DNA from: Ornithinimicrobium avium
GTDB lineage: Bacteria; Actinomycetota; Actinomycetes; Actinomycetales; Dermatophilaceae
DNA length: 64,000 nt
Assembly: GCF_003351765.1 (NCBI RefSeq)
Contig: NZ_CP031229.1
Location: 3,038,001 to 3,102,000, forward strand
Direction of reading: 5' to 3'
The translations under genes and the position numbers were made by a program. The notes beneath the pieces were generated by a model. The model was not told where the DNA came from. It ran no database searches and saw only the letters and a program-made list of their open reading frames with translations. Positions 18,901-25,613 of the stretch are shown piece after piece; within the stretch, counting starts at the first letter, position 1; the number at the start of each line of letters is the position of its first letter.

Positions 18901-19318
18901 GAAGGTAGATATAAGCGTTCGTGCCGTTGCGCCAGGGGAAGGTGAAGTACTCGCGCTCACCCTGCGGGCAGGCGTACCGGCTGTAGTCCGTGGCGGTGGA
19001 GATGTTGTAGGAGGCATAAACCTGGGCGCACTGGCCGTCATTGTCCGTGTCGATGACGTTGCCGTTGACCCGAATCTGAGTGCCGGCGCTATTCCTGCAC
19101 TCTCGCACTTGGGCTTCACCACCCGAGGTTTGGATGATGTAGTACGCGCCACATCGTCCGGGTGCTGGCGGCGGCGGGACCGCAGTCGGCCCAACGGTGG
19201 ACGAGCTCTCCGCTGGTTGCGCCGAGGCCGTGACGGCCGCTGGTCCAACCGCGAGGACCGCGCTGGCGAAGCACGAGAAGGGTGGTCCGAAGAGTTTTCG
19301 TGGGTGACATGGATCCAT
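18866..19318 (-). CDS. Secreted protein, unknown function
   Basis: About 150 residues. A signal peptide (LFGPPFSCFASAVLAVGPAA, cleavage near ASA-QPA) is followed by a Pro/Ser linker and a compact domain with four Cys (GRCGAYYIIQTS, VRECRNS, DGQCAQVY, RYACPQG), probably two disulfides. It overlaps the start of the ABC ATPase gene, so one operon encodes a secreted protein plus an ABC transporter. Such pairs can be peptide export or self-protection systems, but no family was identified. The 240 bp upstream, to the IS21 remnant, contain no gene I can support. Confidence 0.55.
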   Translation of the reverse strand: MDPCHPRKLFGPPFSCFASAVLAVGPAAVTASAQPAESSSTVGPTAVPPPPAPGRCGAYYIIQTSGGEAQVRECRNSAGTQIRVNGNVIDTDNDGQCAQVYASYNISTATDYSRYACPQGEREYFTFPWRNGTNAYIYLREVDEPEAEPN

Positions 19319-19658
19319 CCGATCCTGAATGGTGAGCTCATGTGCAGTTCCCCTGCGTTGGCTGCTGCGGAGCCTCACCAGCACCCCCAAGGCCAGACGA
19401 TAACCCGACCGACACGACATATCCTGCTCCTATGTCTCATAGTTCGTCAAGGGCTGTCTCTTGCGCACCTTCGTGCTGCTGCCGCCGGGCCAGACCTCGA
19501 TGATTCACGGTGGTCGGTCGAGCGCCTGAATCGTCGTGTCGGCCCGCGCGGATGCGGCTGGGAGGTCGCGGGCAGGGTCAGGGTCCGATCCGCTCGGTCC
19601 ACCACCACGGCCCGGCCTGGGACAGCCACACGCCGCGACGGTGACGGGCCGTCGGGGA

Positions 19659-19913
19659 TGTCAAGGGCCAGTAGGAACTGCCCGGTGGCGGACAAGAAAC
19701 CTGCCCGGTGGTGGCCATGGGATCTGCCCAGGAGGCGGGGTGGCCATGGGATCTGCCCAGGAGGCGGGGTGGCCACCACCGGTCTGGTTGCTCAGTTCAA
19801 CAGGCTCACCCCTGACCGGCGAGGGCTTGGGTGAGGCGGACGCTGTCGCCGCTGGTCTGACAGACGTGGGCGTGGTGCAGCAGCCGGTCGACGGTCGCGC
19901 GGAGCGACGACCG
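19659..19913 (-). pseudogene. IS21 remnant with IstB C terminus
   Basis: The last 35 residues of an IstB-type ATPase are readable from about 19913 down to 19806 (ATVDRLLHHAHVCQTSGDSV, then RLTQALAGQG). They are followed by an IS end with two tandem 29-bp repeats and a terminal TGTCAAGGGCC at 19659. Repeated termini are typical of IS21. istA and most of istB are gone. The fragment is joined directly to the broken 3' end of E1 tnsA. Confidence 0.75.
19712..19769. repeat. Tandem 29-bp repeat in IS21 end
   Basis: Two adjacent identical units begin TGGCCATGGGATCTGCCCAG and end GAGGCGGGG. A partial related unit lies on each side. These are the kind of multiple transposase-binding repeats found at IS21 ends. 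Confidence 0.75.
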
Positions 19914-20434
19914 ACAGCCAGGGCCTTGATGGTGCGCAGCACGACTGGATCGCCGCCGGAGAAGACCTCGTAGCCCCAGCCCTTGTCCCGGCACAACCCG
20001 CGTGTCCAGTCGAACTGGGCCCGCACCGCGGGCTTGTCCAGGAACTCTGCCGGCTTCACGTCGACTAAGGTGACCGTCCGGTCGACATGGACCAGGAGGA
20101 CATCGGGCACATGCGAAGGCTGAGCGCCGGTGCCGCTTCCCGTGATCTGGAACGGTTGGGTCGCGATACCCACGACAGTCGGGTCGAAGTCCGCCAACCA
20201 CAGCCGGTCCAGCTCGAGCAGGCTCTCGTACACCAGCGTCCGTCGGTTCGTCGCCGACCAGAACAGACCCGGGTAGTTCCCCTGCCCCCGGTAGGACGGC
20301 GGGATACGGACCGGAAGACCCTCGACGATCAGCTCGGCGCGCGCCTCGCGCCACGTCGTCGTGACCTCGTCACCGGCGACGTTGCAGTACCGCAAGGAGA
20401 CCTCGCGCACGCCCACACGCCCATCGTGACCCAC
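19914..20434 (-). pseudogene. tnsA: TnsA-like endonuclease of E1, 3' truncated
   Basis: TnsA cuts the 5' ends of the element in cut-and-paste Tn7-type transposition. Catalytic residues of the restriction-endonuclease-like core are visible: E70 in YESLLELDRLW, D111 in VPDVLLV and D125/K127 in LVDVKPAEF. Similarity stops after about residue 178 (KALAVGRRS), where an IS21 fragment is fused. The start is GTG at 20434 or one of the next in-frame GTGs. It lies directly inside the right end of E1, as expected. Confidence 0.82.
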
Positions 20435-20509
20435 TGACAGATGGATGAGACTACTGACACGCCACTGTCAGATAGATGAGACCACTGCCAACTTGGCCGA
20501 GAACCTACA
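20435..20509 (-). repeat. Right end of E1 with paired repeats
   Basis: Two copies of CTG(A/T)CAGAT(G/A)GATGAGAC followed by (T/C)ACTG lie at 20442 and 20467, with an extra CTGACACG between. They are followed by CCGAGAACCTACA ending at 20509. These spaced repeats are the likely TnsB sites of this end. Confidence 0.72.
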
Positions 20510-20524
20510 AGAAAACTCGCCGGC
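20510..20524. repeat. Spacer between E1 and E2: target copy
   Basis: AGAAA (E1 target duplication, right copy) is followed by ACTCGCCGGC. The same arrangement, AAAAA then ACTCGCCGGC, follows the right end of E4 at 25614-25628. It is a candidate attachment-site remnant. Confidence 0.65.
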
Positions 20525-20625
20525 TGTAGGTTCTCGGACGACCTGTCGGAAGAGCAGTCGCGTGACCTGCAGAGGGACAGTCCTTGAGCCGCCGTCCGTC
20601 TCCTTAACTTGTCGGAATCCTCACG
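20525..20625 (+). repeat. Left terminal repeat of E2
   Basis: Homologous to the E1 left end: TGTAGGTTCTCGG, GACCTGTCGG, GACCTGCAG at 20564, and CTTAACTTGTCGGAATCC. The spacing between the inner blocks is one base shorter than in E1, E3 and E4. Confidence 0.78.
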
Positions 20626-20724
20626 CCGGGGTCGCTGATCCAATGCCGGTTCACCGTCCCCATTCCGTCGAGCGGGCCGACATTCTCTTTGTCTGGGGGA
20701 GGGTCAACCAGGCAGGTCATGTGG

Positions 20725-21165
20725 TTAGTTAGGGGGCGTCTCATGCGCTGGCGCGCATTTGTCCAGACCGGAGACATACCACCACTTACCAGATCTGGCT
20801 AGTCGCAGGATGTGGCTCGCTCGACCGTCCGCGCCTACCCTGACCCAGACACCCGCAGACACCTCGCTGTCCTTGCCGGCAGGCAGTCCTTCGAGGGTGG
20901 CGAAGTTCCGGATTGCCTGCGCCGGATCTTCTGCGGCGCCTGGGCCGGTAGCCGCCCCGCCATCCCCCGCGACCACAATGTCGCTACCCTCCCACTGATC
21001 GCACCCCAGCGTCGAGTGCTCCACCGGGCGGTCGGTAACCGCCGCCCCCTCACCCGTCGTTCCCGGTGCTGGGTCGGACCCGGCGCAGGCTCCCAGCCCA
21101 ACCGCTAACGCGACAGTCGCGGTCACTACTGCGAACCGTCGCCCCCTGCTGCGCCTCGGACCCAT
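20725..21165 (-). CDS. Lipoprotein, unknown function
   Basis: A 146-residue precursor with basic N terminus, hydrophobic segment VVTATVALAVG and lipobox LGAC (Cys27), so it is probably anchored on the outer face of the membrane. The mature part contains two further Cys (LGCDQWEG and LDKCAPAH) and a C-terminal ILRLARSGKWWYVSGL segment. AGGAG lies just before the ATG. It is cargo of E2 and may be related to the secreted/ABC cargo of the other elements. No family was recognised. Confidence 0.65.
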   Translation of the reverse strand: MGPRRSRGRRFAVVTATVALAVGLGACAGSDPAPGTTGEGAAVTDRPVEHSTLGCDQWEGSDIVVAGDGGAATGPGAAEDPAQAIRNFATLEGLPAGKDSEVSAGVWVRVGADGRASHILRLARSGKWWYVSGLDKCAPAHETPPN

Positions 21166-21284
21166 CCTGACTCCTAGTCGTAAGCCGCCTCTGTTGGTGA
21201 ATGTCGTGCGTTCCTAACGTTCGCCAGTACGTCGAGCCTAGTTCGAAGGCAGCGCACATCGTTTGCCTGGTTGTGCCTGCGCAG

Positions 21285-21533
21285 TTATCTAGTGGCCCAA
21301 CCGTTCGCGGTTTCATCGATGAGATACTCGGTATCCTCATAGAACTCTTCACCAGCGCACATGCCGACCTCGCCTGCGTCGACTTGAACCATGATCGAAC
21401 CCTCCCCGGTGGCTGCCGACGCCACCCGTTCGATCGAGAGCAATGCCAGGAGAGTTGACGCCATGCCAAGCAGCAGGACCTGGGCGGAGCGTGCGCGATC
21501 TGGACCCGTTCTGCGTGCCATCATCGGCTTCAT
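21285..21533 (-). CDS. Small secreted or membrane-anchored protein
   Basis: An 82-residue product with basic start (MKPMMARRTGPDRARS), a strong hydrophobic segment (AQVLLLGMASTLLALLSIE) and a short acidic tail with a single Cys ending ANGWATR. A good GGAGG site lies 8 bp before the ATG. It lies upstream of the lipoprotein gene on the same strand. No family recognised. Confidence 0.5.
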   Translation of the reverse strand: MKPMMARRTGPDRARSAQVLLLGMASTLLALLSIERVASAATGEGSIMVQVDAGEVGMCAGEEFYEDTEYLIDETANGWATR

Positions 21534-21539
21534 GGCTTG

Positions 21540-21867
21540 CCCTCCATCTCCGGAAGTGGGAGAATTTTAAGTTTGGGGCCATCGCTCTGTCAAGGCTCAC
21601 TTTCGGTGCCCGTGACCCGTGAACATCGCCTGGTGGCACGGGGTCAACTCACTCCGGGCAGCACGAGACGGGTCTTCGGGCGAGCCCGGCACCATGCGCA
21701 GCTCGGTCCGAAGTGCTCGACGCGACGTGCGAGTGACCACGTCAACCAGCAGGTTCGGCCCACCTCTCGAGCTGTCCAGTGCCGGGATAGAAGGTGTGCG
21801 TGAGGCAGGCGTCAAGGGTGCGTTCAGGTTGGAGCAGGCTGCGGTGGAGTTTGGGTGTGAGGCAGGC
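21540..21867. other. Gene-free stretch inside E2
   Basis: These 328 bp lie between the promoter side of the small secreted-protein gene and the IS3 element. Short frames exist on both strands, but none has a start site, composition or similarity that I can defend. It may be the remains of cargo cut by the IS. Confidence 0.4.
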
Positions 21868-21894
21868 TGAAGCGCCCCAGGTTCTCTGCCGCTC

Positions 21895-22866
21895 TCATAC
21901 GGGCTGCGGCTCGGGGTTGAGGGCAGCATAGTGGGCTTGCTCGTACTCGATCGGTGGGACGTTGCCCAGCGACCCGTGGAGCCGACGGGTGTTGTACCAG
22001 TCGACCCAGCCGGCGGTGGCGTACTCCACGTCGGCGAGGGTCTTGTAGGGCCCCGCGTGGAAGACCGTGGTGCGGATGCACTCGGCCTTGTAGAGCCCGT
22101 TGACCGTCTCCATGAGCGCGTTGTCGTACGCGTCGCCCACGGACCCGATCGAGGGCCGGATCTCCTCCAGCGCGAGATGCTCGGTGAGGCGGATCGAGGT
22201 GTACTGGCTGCCCGCATCACTGTGATGTATCAGCTGCCCGGGCACCCTGGGGTGGCCGTCCCGTTCTCGTTGCCAGATCGCCATCCGCAGCGGGATCATG
22301 ACCAGGTCGGTGTGCTTGGTGCTGGCGGCGTGCCAGGCCACGATCCGCTGGGAGAACACGTCCAGGATGAACGCGACGTAGACGAACCCGGCCCACGTCC
22401 TGGCGTAGGTGAAGTCCGTGACCCACACGAGGTTCGGTGCGTTGGCGGTGAAGTCACGATTCAGCAGGTCACCGGCCCGGATGCCGTCCTTGGCCGGGAT
22501 CGTCCGGGTGCCCTTGTCGCGGCGCACCCCGACCAGCCCGAGGGTCCTCATGGCCCGGTCCACGGCCCCGGCAGACGCCGCGGGCATCGTCGTGCGGCGC
22601 ACGTACGCGGTCATCTTCCGGCGCCCGTACAGGCCCTCCGGGGCCAACTTGCGGCGCCCGTGCGGCGTGGTGGTCCAGGCGATGTCACGCACCGCGTCCA
22701 CAACCTGGGCGTCGGTCACCGTACGTGCCGCGATCGTTCGACCGGTCTGCTTCCAGGATCGGTAGGTCCGCGCGGCAACCTGGCAGCCCTGCTCACGCAG
22801 CACCACACAGACCGACTCGACCGCGTGGCCCTGGGCTCTCATGGTGTCGATGAATCCCATGATCAT
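21895..22866 (-). CDS. IS3-family transposase OrfB
   Basis: The catalytic subunit of the IS. It contains the HTH_21-type segment and an rve integrase core with DDE residues in VWVTDFTYARTWAG, IHHSDAGSQYTS and ALMETVNGLYKAE, ending with the usual WYNTRRLHGSLG. At 323 residues it is full length. Its start overlaps the orfA stop (ATGA), and a -1 frameshift would give the OrfAB fusion transposase usual for IS3. Confidence 0.9.
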   Translation of the reverse strand: MIMGFIDTMRAQGHAVESVCVVLREQGCQVAARTYRSWKQTGRTIAARTVTDAQVVDAVRDIAWTTTPHGRRKLAPEGLYGRRKMTAYVRRTTMPAASAGAVDRAMRTLGLVGVRRDKGTRTIPAKDGIRAGDLLNRDFTANAPNLVWVTDFTYARTWAGFVYVAFILDVFSQRIVAWHAASTKHTDLVMIPLRMAIWQRERDGHPRVPGQLIHHSDAGSQYTSIRLTEHLALEEIRPSIGSVGDAYDNALMETVNGLYKAECIRTTVFHAGPYKTLADVEYATAGWVDWYNTRRLHGSLGNVPPIEYEQAHYAALNPEPQPV

Positions 22867-23174
22867 CGGTTGCGGGGGTCGAGCTCCCCGACGAAGAAAA
22901 CCGTCGCGGCCTTCAGGATCGCGTTGTCCTCCTCCAACCGGCGGACCCTGGACTTCAAGGACTTGATCTGCTCCAGTTCCTCACTGGTCACACCGTCGCG
23001 GCCACCGGCATCGACCTGGGCCTGGATGACCCAGCGACGCACGGACTCCCTCCCGACACCCAGCTGCTTGGCCACCGCGGCCGAAGCGGCCGTCAACGAC
23101 GGGTACTCGGACAGGTGCTCGGTGACCAGACGCACAGCGCGGGCCTTCAACTCTGGATCGATCTTCTTGGGCAT
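22863..23174 (-). CDS. IS3-family OrfA
   Basis: A helix-turn-helix protein (LTAASAAVAKQLGVGRESVR) followed by a leucine-zipper-like coiled coil (EQIKSLKSRVRRLEEDNAIL). It binds the IS ends and supplies the N-terminal part of OrfAB. I chose the ATG at 23174 (MPKKIDPELKAR) because AGGAGG lies 9 bp upstream; 23183 is too close to that site. A run TTTTC near 22900 is a possible slip site. Confidence 0.87.
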   Translation of the reverse strand: MPKKIDPELKARAVRLVTEHLSEYPSLTAASAAVAKQLGVGRESVRRWVIQAQVDAGGRDGVTSEELEQIKSLKSRVRRLEEDNAILKAATVFFVGELDPRNR

Positions 23175-23228
23175 GGTGCTCATCCTCCTGGACTCAAACA
23201 GGAGCGGCATCGAACCTGGGGCGCTTCA

Positions 23229-23309
23229 ATCAGCCAGTGTGCTCACGACGTCCTCGCCCTCACGGGACGTGTACCGCAACTCCACCTCGCCACGCGGCGA
23301 CCTGCTCAC
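23229..23309 (-). pseudogene. tnsA: TnsA N-terminal stub of E2
   Basis: About 27 codons from a GTG (VSRSPRGEVELRYTSREGED, then VVSTLAD) match the start of the other TnsA copies (REVSLRYCNVAGDEVTTT in E1, TEVRYVDADGESVTTS in E4). The frame ends exactly where the IS3 element begins. It shows that E2 once carried its own tnsA at the right end. Confidence 0.65.
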
Positions 23310-23324
23310 GCCACCAGCATGACG

Positions 23325-23402
23325 CCGTCGTGACAACTCGCCCGGAAGTGACACGCGAGTGACAAGAAACCCGGAAAGTGACAACTTGTGCCGGAACCTA
23401 CA
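23325..23402 (-). repeat. Right end of E2 with GTGACA repeats
   Basis: GTGACAACTCGCCCGGAA, GTGACACGCGA, GTGACAAGAAACCCGGAAA and GTGACAACTTG follow one another, then CGGAACCTACA. There are four spaced copies of GTGACA(A/C) in one orientation, as expected for TnsB-binding sites. The core differs from the E1 (CTGACA), E3 (CCGACA) and E4 (GGACA) ends. Confidence 0.75.
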
Positions 23403-23407
23403 ACCAC

Positions 23408-23510
23408 TGTAGGTTCTCGGCCGACCTGTCGCAGCCACGGGCCTGTGACCTGCAGGCTGACAAGTTTGTGGGATGCCGGCGGTGTCACTAACTTGTCGGC
23501 ATCTTCAGCC
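23408..23510 (+). repeat. Left terminal repeat of E3
   Basis: The best-preserved copy of the left end: TGTAGGTTCTCGGCCGACCT, GACCTGCAGG, CTGACAAGTT and CTAACTTGTCGGCATC. The last two form an inverted pair (ACAAGTT/AACTTGT). Confidence 0.8.
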
Positions 23511-23550
23511 AATCTCCACGCCCGAGTGGCACCGGTGTGGCTCGGGGATC

Positions 23551-23847
23551 CTAGCCGTCGAGGGCTCCTGCGGGGTGGCGCCGGGAGTGCAGCACCCGGA
23601 CGACGAGCAGGTCACCCGCCGGGGTCTGCTGGTAGAAGACTCCGTAGGGGAACCGCCGCATCCGGGCCCTGCGGAGCTCGTCGAACCCTTCAACCGCTGG
23701 TGCTCCCTTGGGGAACATCACAATCCGCTCGATGGCCGCGCCGACGTCGTCGGCGAAGCGCGTACCGAGCTTCGGGTCGATGCCAGCGTAGTAGTCACAG
23801 GCTTCTTCGATGTCGCTCACCGCGTGCTGGGTGAGGACGATCCTCAA
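23551..23847 (-). CDS. RelE/ParE family toxin
   Basis: A 98-residue protein starting from TTG (LRIVLTQHAVSDIEEACDYY), with FADDVGAAIERIVMFPKGAP and a C-terminal RFPYGVFYQQTPAGDLLVVR, the typical order of RelE/ParE toxins (mRNA cleavage or gyrase inhibition). I chose TTG at 23847 because it overlaps the antitoxin stop codon as TTGA. The upstream GTG at 23883 would overlap by 40 bp. It is the second gene of the pair. Confidence 0.85.
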   Translation of the reverse strand: MRIVLTQHAVSDIEEACDYYAGIDPKLGTRFADDVGAAIERIVMFPKGAPAVEGFDELRRARMRRFPYGVFYQQTPAGDLLVVRVLHSRRHPAGALDG

Positions 23848-24098
23848 CGTCGACCTGGGAGAGTCTTGCGGACGTCGGACCAATCGTGCAGTGACTCCGG
23901 GTTCACCTGGGCGGCGTCCAGTGCCGCAACGAGGGCTGCACGTTCCTCGTCGGTCGGCCGGTAGATGGGCTCACCGAAATGAGTGCGCAAGGCCTCTTGG
24001 ATAACTTCCGAACGGCTCCGGTGCTCTGCCGAGCGGGCTCGCTCCAGCATCTCGTAGAGTTCCTCGGGGAGCGTCACCGCGACCTTGCGCACCGTCAT
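23844..24098 (-). CDS. Ribbon-helix-helix (CopG-type) antitoxin
   Basis: An 84-residue protein beginning MTVRKVAVTLPEELYEMLER, an RHH DNA-binding strand and helix, with helix two RSRSEVIQEALRTHFGE. The C-terminal tail (TDEERAALVAALDAAQVNPE) would wrap the toxin. ATG 24098 has GGAGG at a proper distance; the GTG at 24110 is less likely. Autoregulation through the operator at 24112-24128 is expected. Confidence 0.87.
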   Translation of the reverse strand: MTVRKVAVTLPEELYEMLERARSAEHRSRSEVIQEALRTHFGEPIYRPTDEERAALVAALDAAQVNPESLHDWSDVRKTLPGRR

Positions 24099-24111
24099 AC
24101 CCACCTCCACA

Positions 24112-24128
24112 GTATGATTTCATCATAC
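24112..24128. promoter_or_regulatory. Operator of the RHH/RelE operon
   Basis: A perfect inverted repeat GTATGAT-TTC-ATCATAC lies 14 bp upstream of the antitoxin ATG and overlaps the likely promoter. This is the usual place for RHH antitoxin binding. Confidence 0.7.
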
Positions 24129-24166
24129 CAGAGGCGGAGGTCCACAGGTGCCTGGCGCATCCAACG

Positions 24167-24234
24167 AGAGGCCAGAAAATCCGACATGCGACCGACAAAG
24201 AGCAGGCATCCGACACGTTGGCCATGAACCTACA
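24167..24234 (-). repeat. Right end of E3
   Basis: ATCCGACATGCG, ACCGACAAAG and ATCCGACACG lie 16-20 bp apart, followed by CATGAACCTACA. The complement, TGTCGGAT, matches the core of the shared left ends. Confidence 0.65.
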
Positions 24235-24245
24235 CACAAGGTTGG

Positions 24246-24381
24246 TGTAGCGGTGTCGAAGAAGATGAAGTCCGGGCGGAGGGGTTCTCGGCCGATCTGT
24301 CGGAGGCGCAGGGCGCTGACCTGCAGGTTGTCAAGTTGGTGAGAGGCCACCAGTGTCACCAACTTGTCGGCATCTTCAGCG
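24246..24381 (+). repeat. Left terminal repeat of E4, interrupted
   Basis: After TGTAG (24246-24250) come 32 extra bases (GCGGTGTCGAAGAAG...). The conserved block resumes at about 24283: GTTCTCGGCCGATCTGTCGG, GACCTGCAGG, CAACTTGTCGGCATC. If the TGTAG is coincidental, the true terminus has been lost. Confidence 0.65.
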
Positions 24382-24441
24382 GATGACGACGAGGGCTGAC
24401 AGTACATGGCCCGTGGGCACTGGGACTTCGAAGGTGGGTGG

Positions 24442-24965
24442 CTAAGCGGCGCGGATGAGTTCGGGCCGGATCCTGGGGTTGGCGACGAGTGATGTGGCCC
24501 AGGCGACGAGGAGGCTGCCGATTCCGGCCGCGGCGATCATCGGCCCGATGAAGCTGGGGGCGATGCGCAAGCGCTCGTCGTCGCTGACCAGCAGCAGGTA
24601 GCTGTCGGCGGCGAGCCAGCCCAGCCCCAGGGCTAGGACGGTGCCGAGCAGGATCGGGACGGCGACTTCGAGCCAGTGGCTCAGGGGCAGGGTGCGAGGC
24701 GGGACGCCGAGCAGCTGGAGCCGGACGACCTCGCGGCGGCGTTCGATGGCGCGGTCCAGGGCGCCGACCGCGCAGCTGGTCAGACCGAGGACGAGGACGA
24801 GCGCGCCGACCAGCCGGACGGTGTCGATGGTCCGCTGGATGCGGTCCATCTCGCCCATGTCCCAGAAGCTGGAAAACCTGCAGGTCGGCGGCCCTCATCG
24901 CCTCCACCAGATCGCGGCGGGGGTCGGAGATCACGTGGACCTCGGCGTATCCGCCGTCCGGCAGC
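24442..24965 (-). pseudogene. FtsX-like ABC permease, C-terminal fragment with frameshift
   Basis: The C-terminal block of a MacB/FtsX-type permease. YAEVHVISDPRRDLVEAMRA is in one frame, then SFWDMGEMDRIQRTIDTVRL and the last three helices (LVGALVLVLGLTSCAV, VAVPILLGTVLALGLGWLA, MIAAAGIGSLLVAWATSLV) are in the +1 frame. One extra base near the TTTTCC at about 24880 explains the shift. The 5' part is missing and replaced by tnsA sequence. It resembles the cargo permease of E1 in type, not necessarily in sequence. Confidence 0.7.
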
Positions 24966-25526
24966 GGACGCGGCGGCCAGGTCGGCTGGTTCGATCCCGC
25001 GGCGGGCGACCGCGAACGCCCGGATGTTCGCCAGCGCGACCTGCTCGGTACCGGACCACACCTCGTACCGGACGCCCTTGGCCTGGCACAGCCGCGCGGT
25101 CCACCGGAACACCGCTTGGACTTGCGGTCGCTTGACGAACTCGGCGGGCTTGACGTCCACGACCGTCATAACGCCACGCCTGTCGGTCAGCAGCAGGTCC
25201 GGCGCGTGCCGCCGTAGGACTCCCTCGTCCGATCCGCCGAACCACATCGGCTGGGCGGCGATCCAGTGCACATCAGCGTCGAAGTCGGCCAGCCACAGCC
25301 GATCCAGCTCCAACCGACTCTCATAGGGCACGTGCGCACCCGTAGTCGCCGACCAGAACAGGCCTGAGTAGTGACGTTGGCGGACATGCGACTTCAGCCG
25401 ACGCACCGGCAACGCGGTGGATGCGCGCTTGAGGTCCAGCTGCCGAAGCGACGTCGTGACCGACTCGCCGTCGGCGTCGACGTAGCGAACCTCCGTGTCC
25501 AAGGGGTTCGTCGCGCCCATAGCCAC
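24966..25526 (-). pseudogene. tnsA: TnsA-like endonuclease of E4, 3' truncated
   Basis: The first 187 residues or so of a TnsA homologue are intact: YESRLELDRLWLADFDADV with catalytic E69, HAPDLLLTD with D110, and TVVDVKPAEF with D124 and K126. It is clearly paralogous to the E1 copy but diverged throughout. After IEPADLAAASA the frame runs into permease DNA read in the wrong frame. It lies just inside the right end of E4. Confidence 0.8.
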
Positions 25527-25540
25527 CAGCGTCCTACCAG

Positions 25541-25613
25541 GACACGAAATCGGGACTCAGGACACGCGCGGGACACGAAACTGGGATCGGGACAAGAAAT
25601 TCGGGTTCCTACA
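25541..25613 (-). repeat. Right end of E4 with GGACA repeats
   Basis: GGACACGAAATCGGGACT, GGACACGCGC, GGGACACGAAACTGGGAT and GGGACAAGAAATTCGGG follow one another, then TTCCTACA at the border. There are four spaced copies in one orientation, probably TnsB sites. Confidence 0.75.

Larger units (their letters stand above)
7082..20509 (-). mobile_element. Tn7-like element E1 (tnsA-tnsB-tnsC-tniQ)
   Basis: A 13.4-kb element with terminal inverted repeats (TGTAGGTTCTCG at 7082; CGAGAACCTACA ending at 20509) and a perfect 5-bp target duplication, AGAAA. The minus-strand order tnsA, tnsB, tnsC, tniQ matches Tn7-like elements, with tnsA next to the right end. Cargo lies between the left end and tniQ: glyoxalase/HxlR genes, secreted proteins and an IS. 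A block with an IS3 remnant, an ABC transporter operon and an IS21 remnant separates tnsB from tnsA and has truncated both. With tniQ also frameshifted, the element should no longer move by its own proteins. Confidence 0.82.
21868..23228 (-). mobile_element. Complete IS3-family insertion sequence
   Basis: A 1361-bp element with inverted ends TGAAGCGCCCCAGGTTC (21868) and its complement ending at 23228; similarity continues to about 26 bp. It holds orfA and orfB on the minus strand. The bases flanking each side (GGC and ATC) are not duplicates, which suggests a deletion next to the IS after insertion. Its right edge truncates the E2 tnsA gene. Confidence 0.85.
20525..23402 (-). mobile_element. 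Tn7-like element E2 (decayed)
   Basis: The left end starts TGTAGGTTCTCGGACGACCT at 20525 and the right end finishes CGGAACCTACA at 23402. It retains a lipoprotein gene, a small secreted-protein gene, a complete IS3-family element and a 27-codon stub of its own tnsA beside the right end. The IS border cuts tnsA, so an IS-adjacent deletion probably removed the rest of tnsA, tnsB, tnsC and tniQ. The flanks (CCGGC left, ACCAC right) do not form a target duplication. Confidence 0.75.
23408..24234 (-). mobile_element. Mini Tn7-like element E3 carrying a toxin-antitoxin pair
   Basis: An 827-bp unit with both termini (TGTAGGTTCTCGGCC at 23408; GAACCTACA ending at 24234). Its only genes are a RelE/ParE toxin and its RHH antitoxin. 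Both ends share the TGTCGG-type core, so they look like a matched pair. There is no transposase gene, so it would have needed a helper in trans, like a MITE. Flanking 5-mers (ACCAC and CACAA) do not match. Confidence 0.7.
24246..25613 (-). mobile_element. Tn7-like element E4 (decayed)
   Basis: The left terminus is TGTAG at 24246, then a 32-bp interruption before GTTCTCGGCCGATCTGTCGG. The right terminus is GGGTTCCTACA ending at 25613. Only the 3' part of an ABC permease and the 5' part of tnsA remain, fused near 24965 by a deletion that removed tnsB, tnsC and tniQ. The right end borders unique chromosome leading to dnaK. Confidence 0.72.

Noticed and set aside
19421..19658. Possible coding frame upstream of the secreted-protein gene
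   Set aside because: No start site or family match; reads like decayed DNA next to the IS21 remnant.
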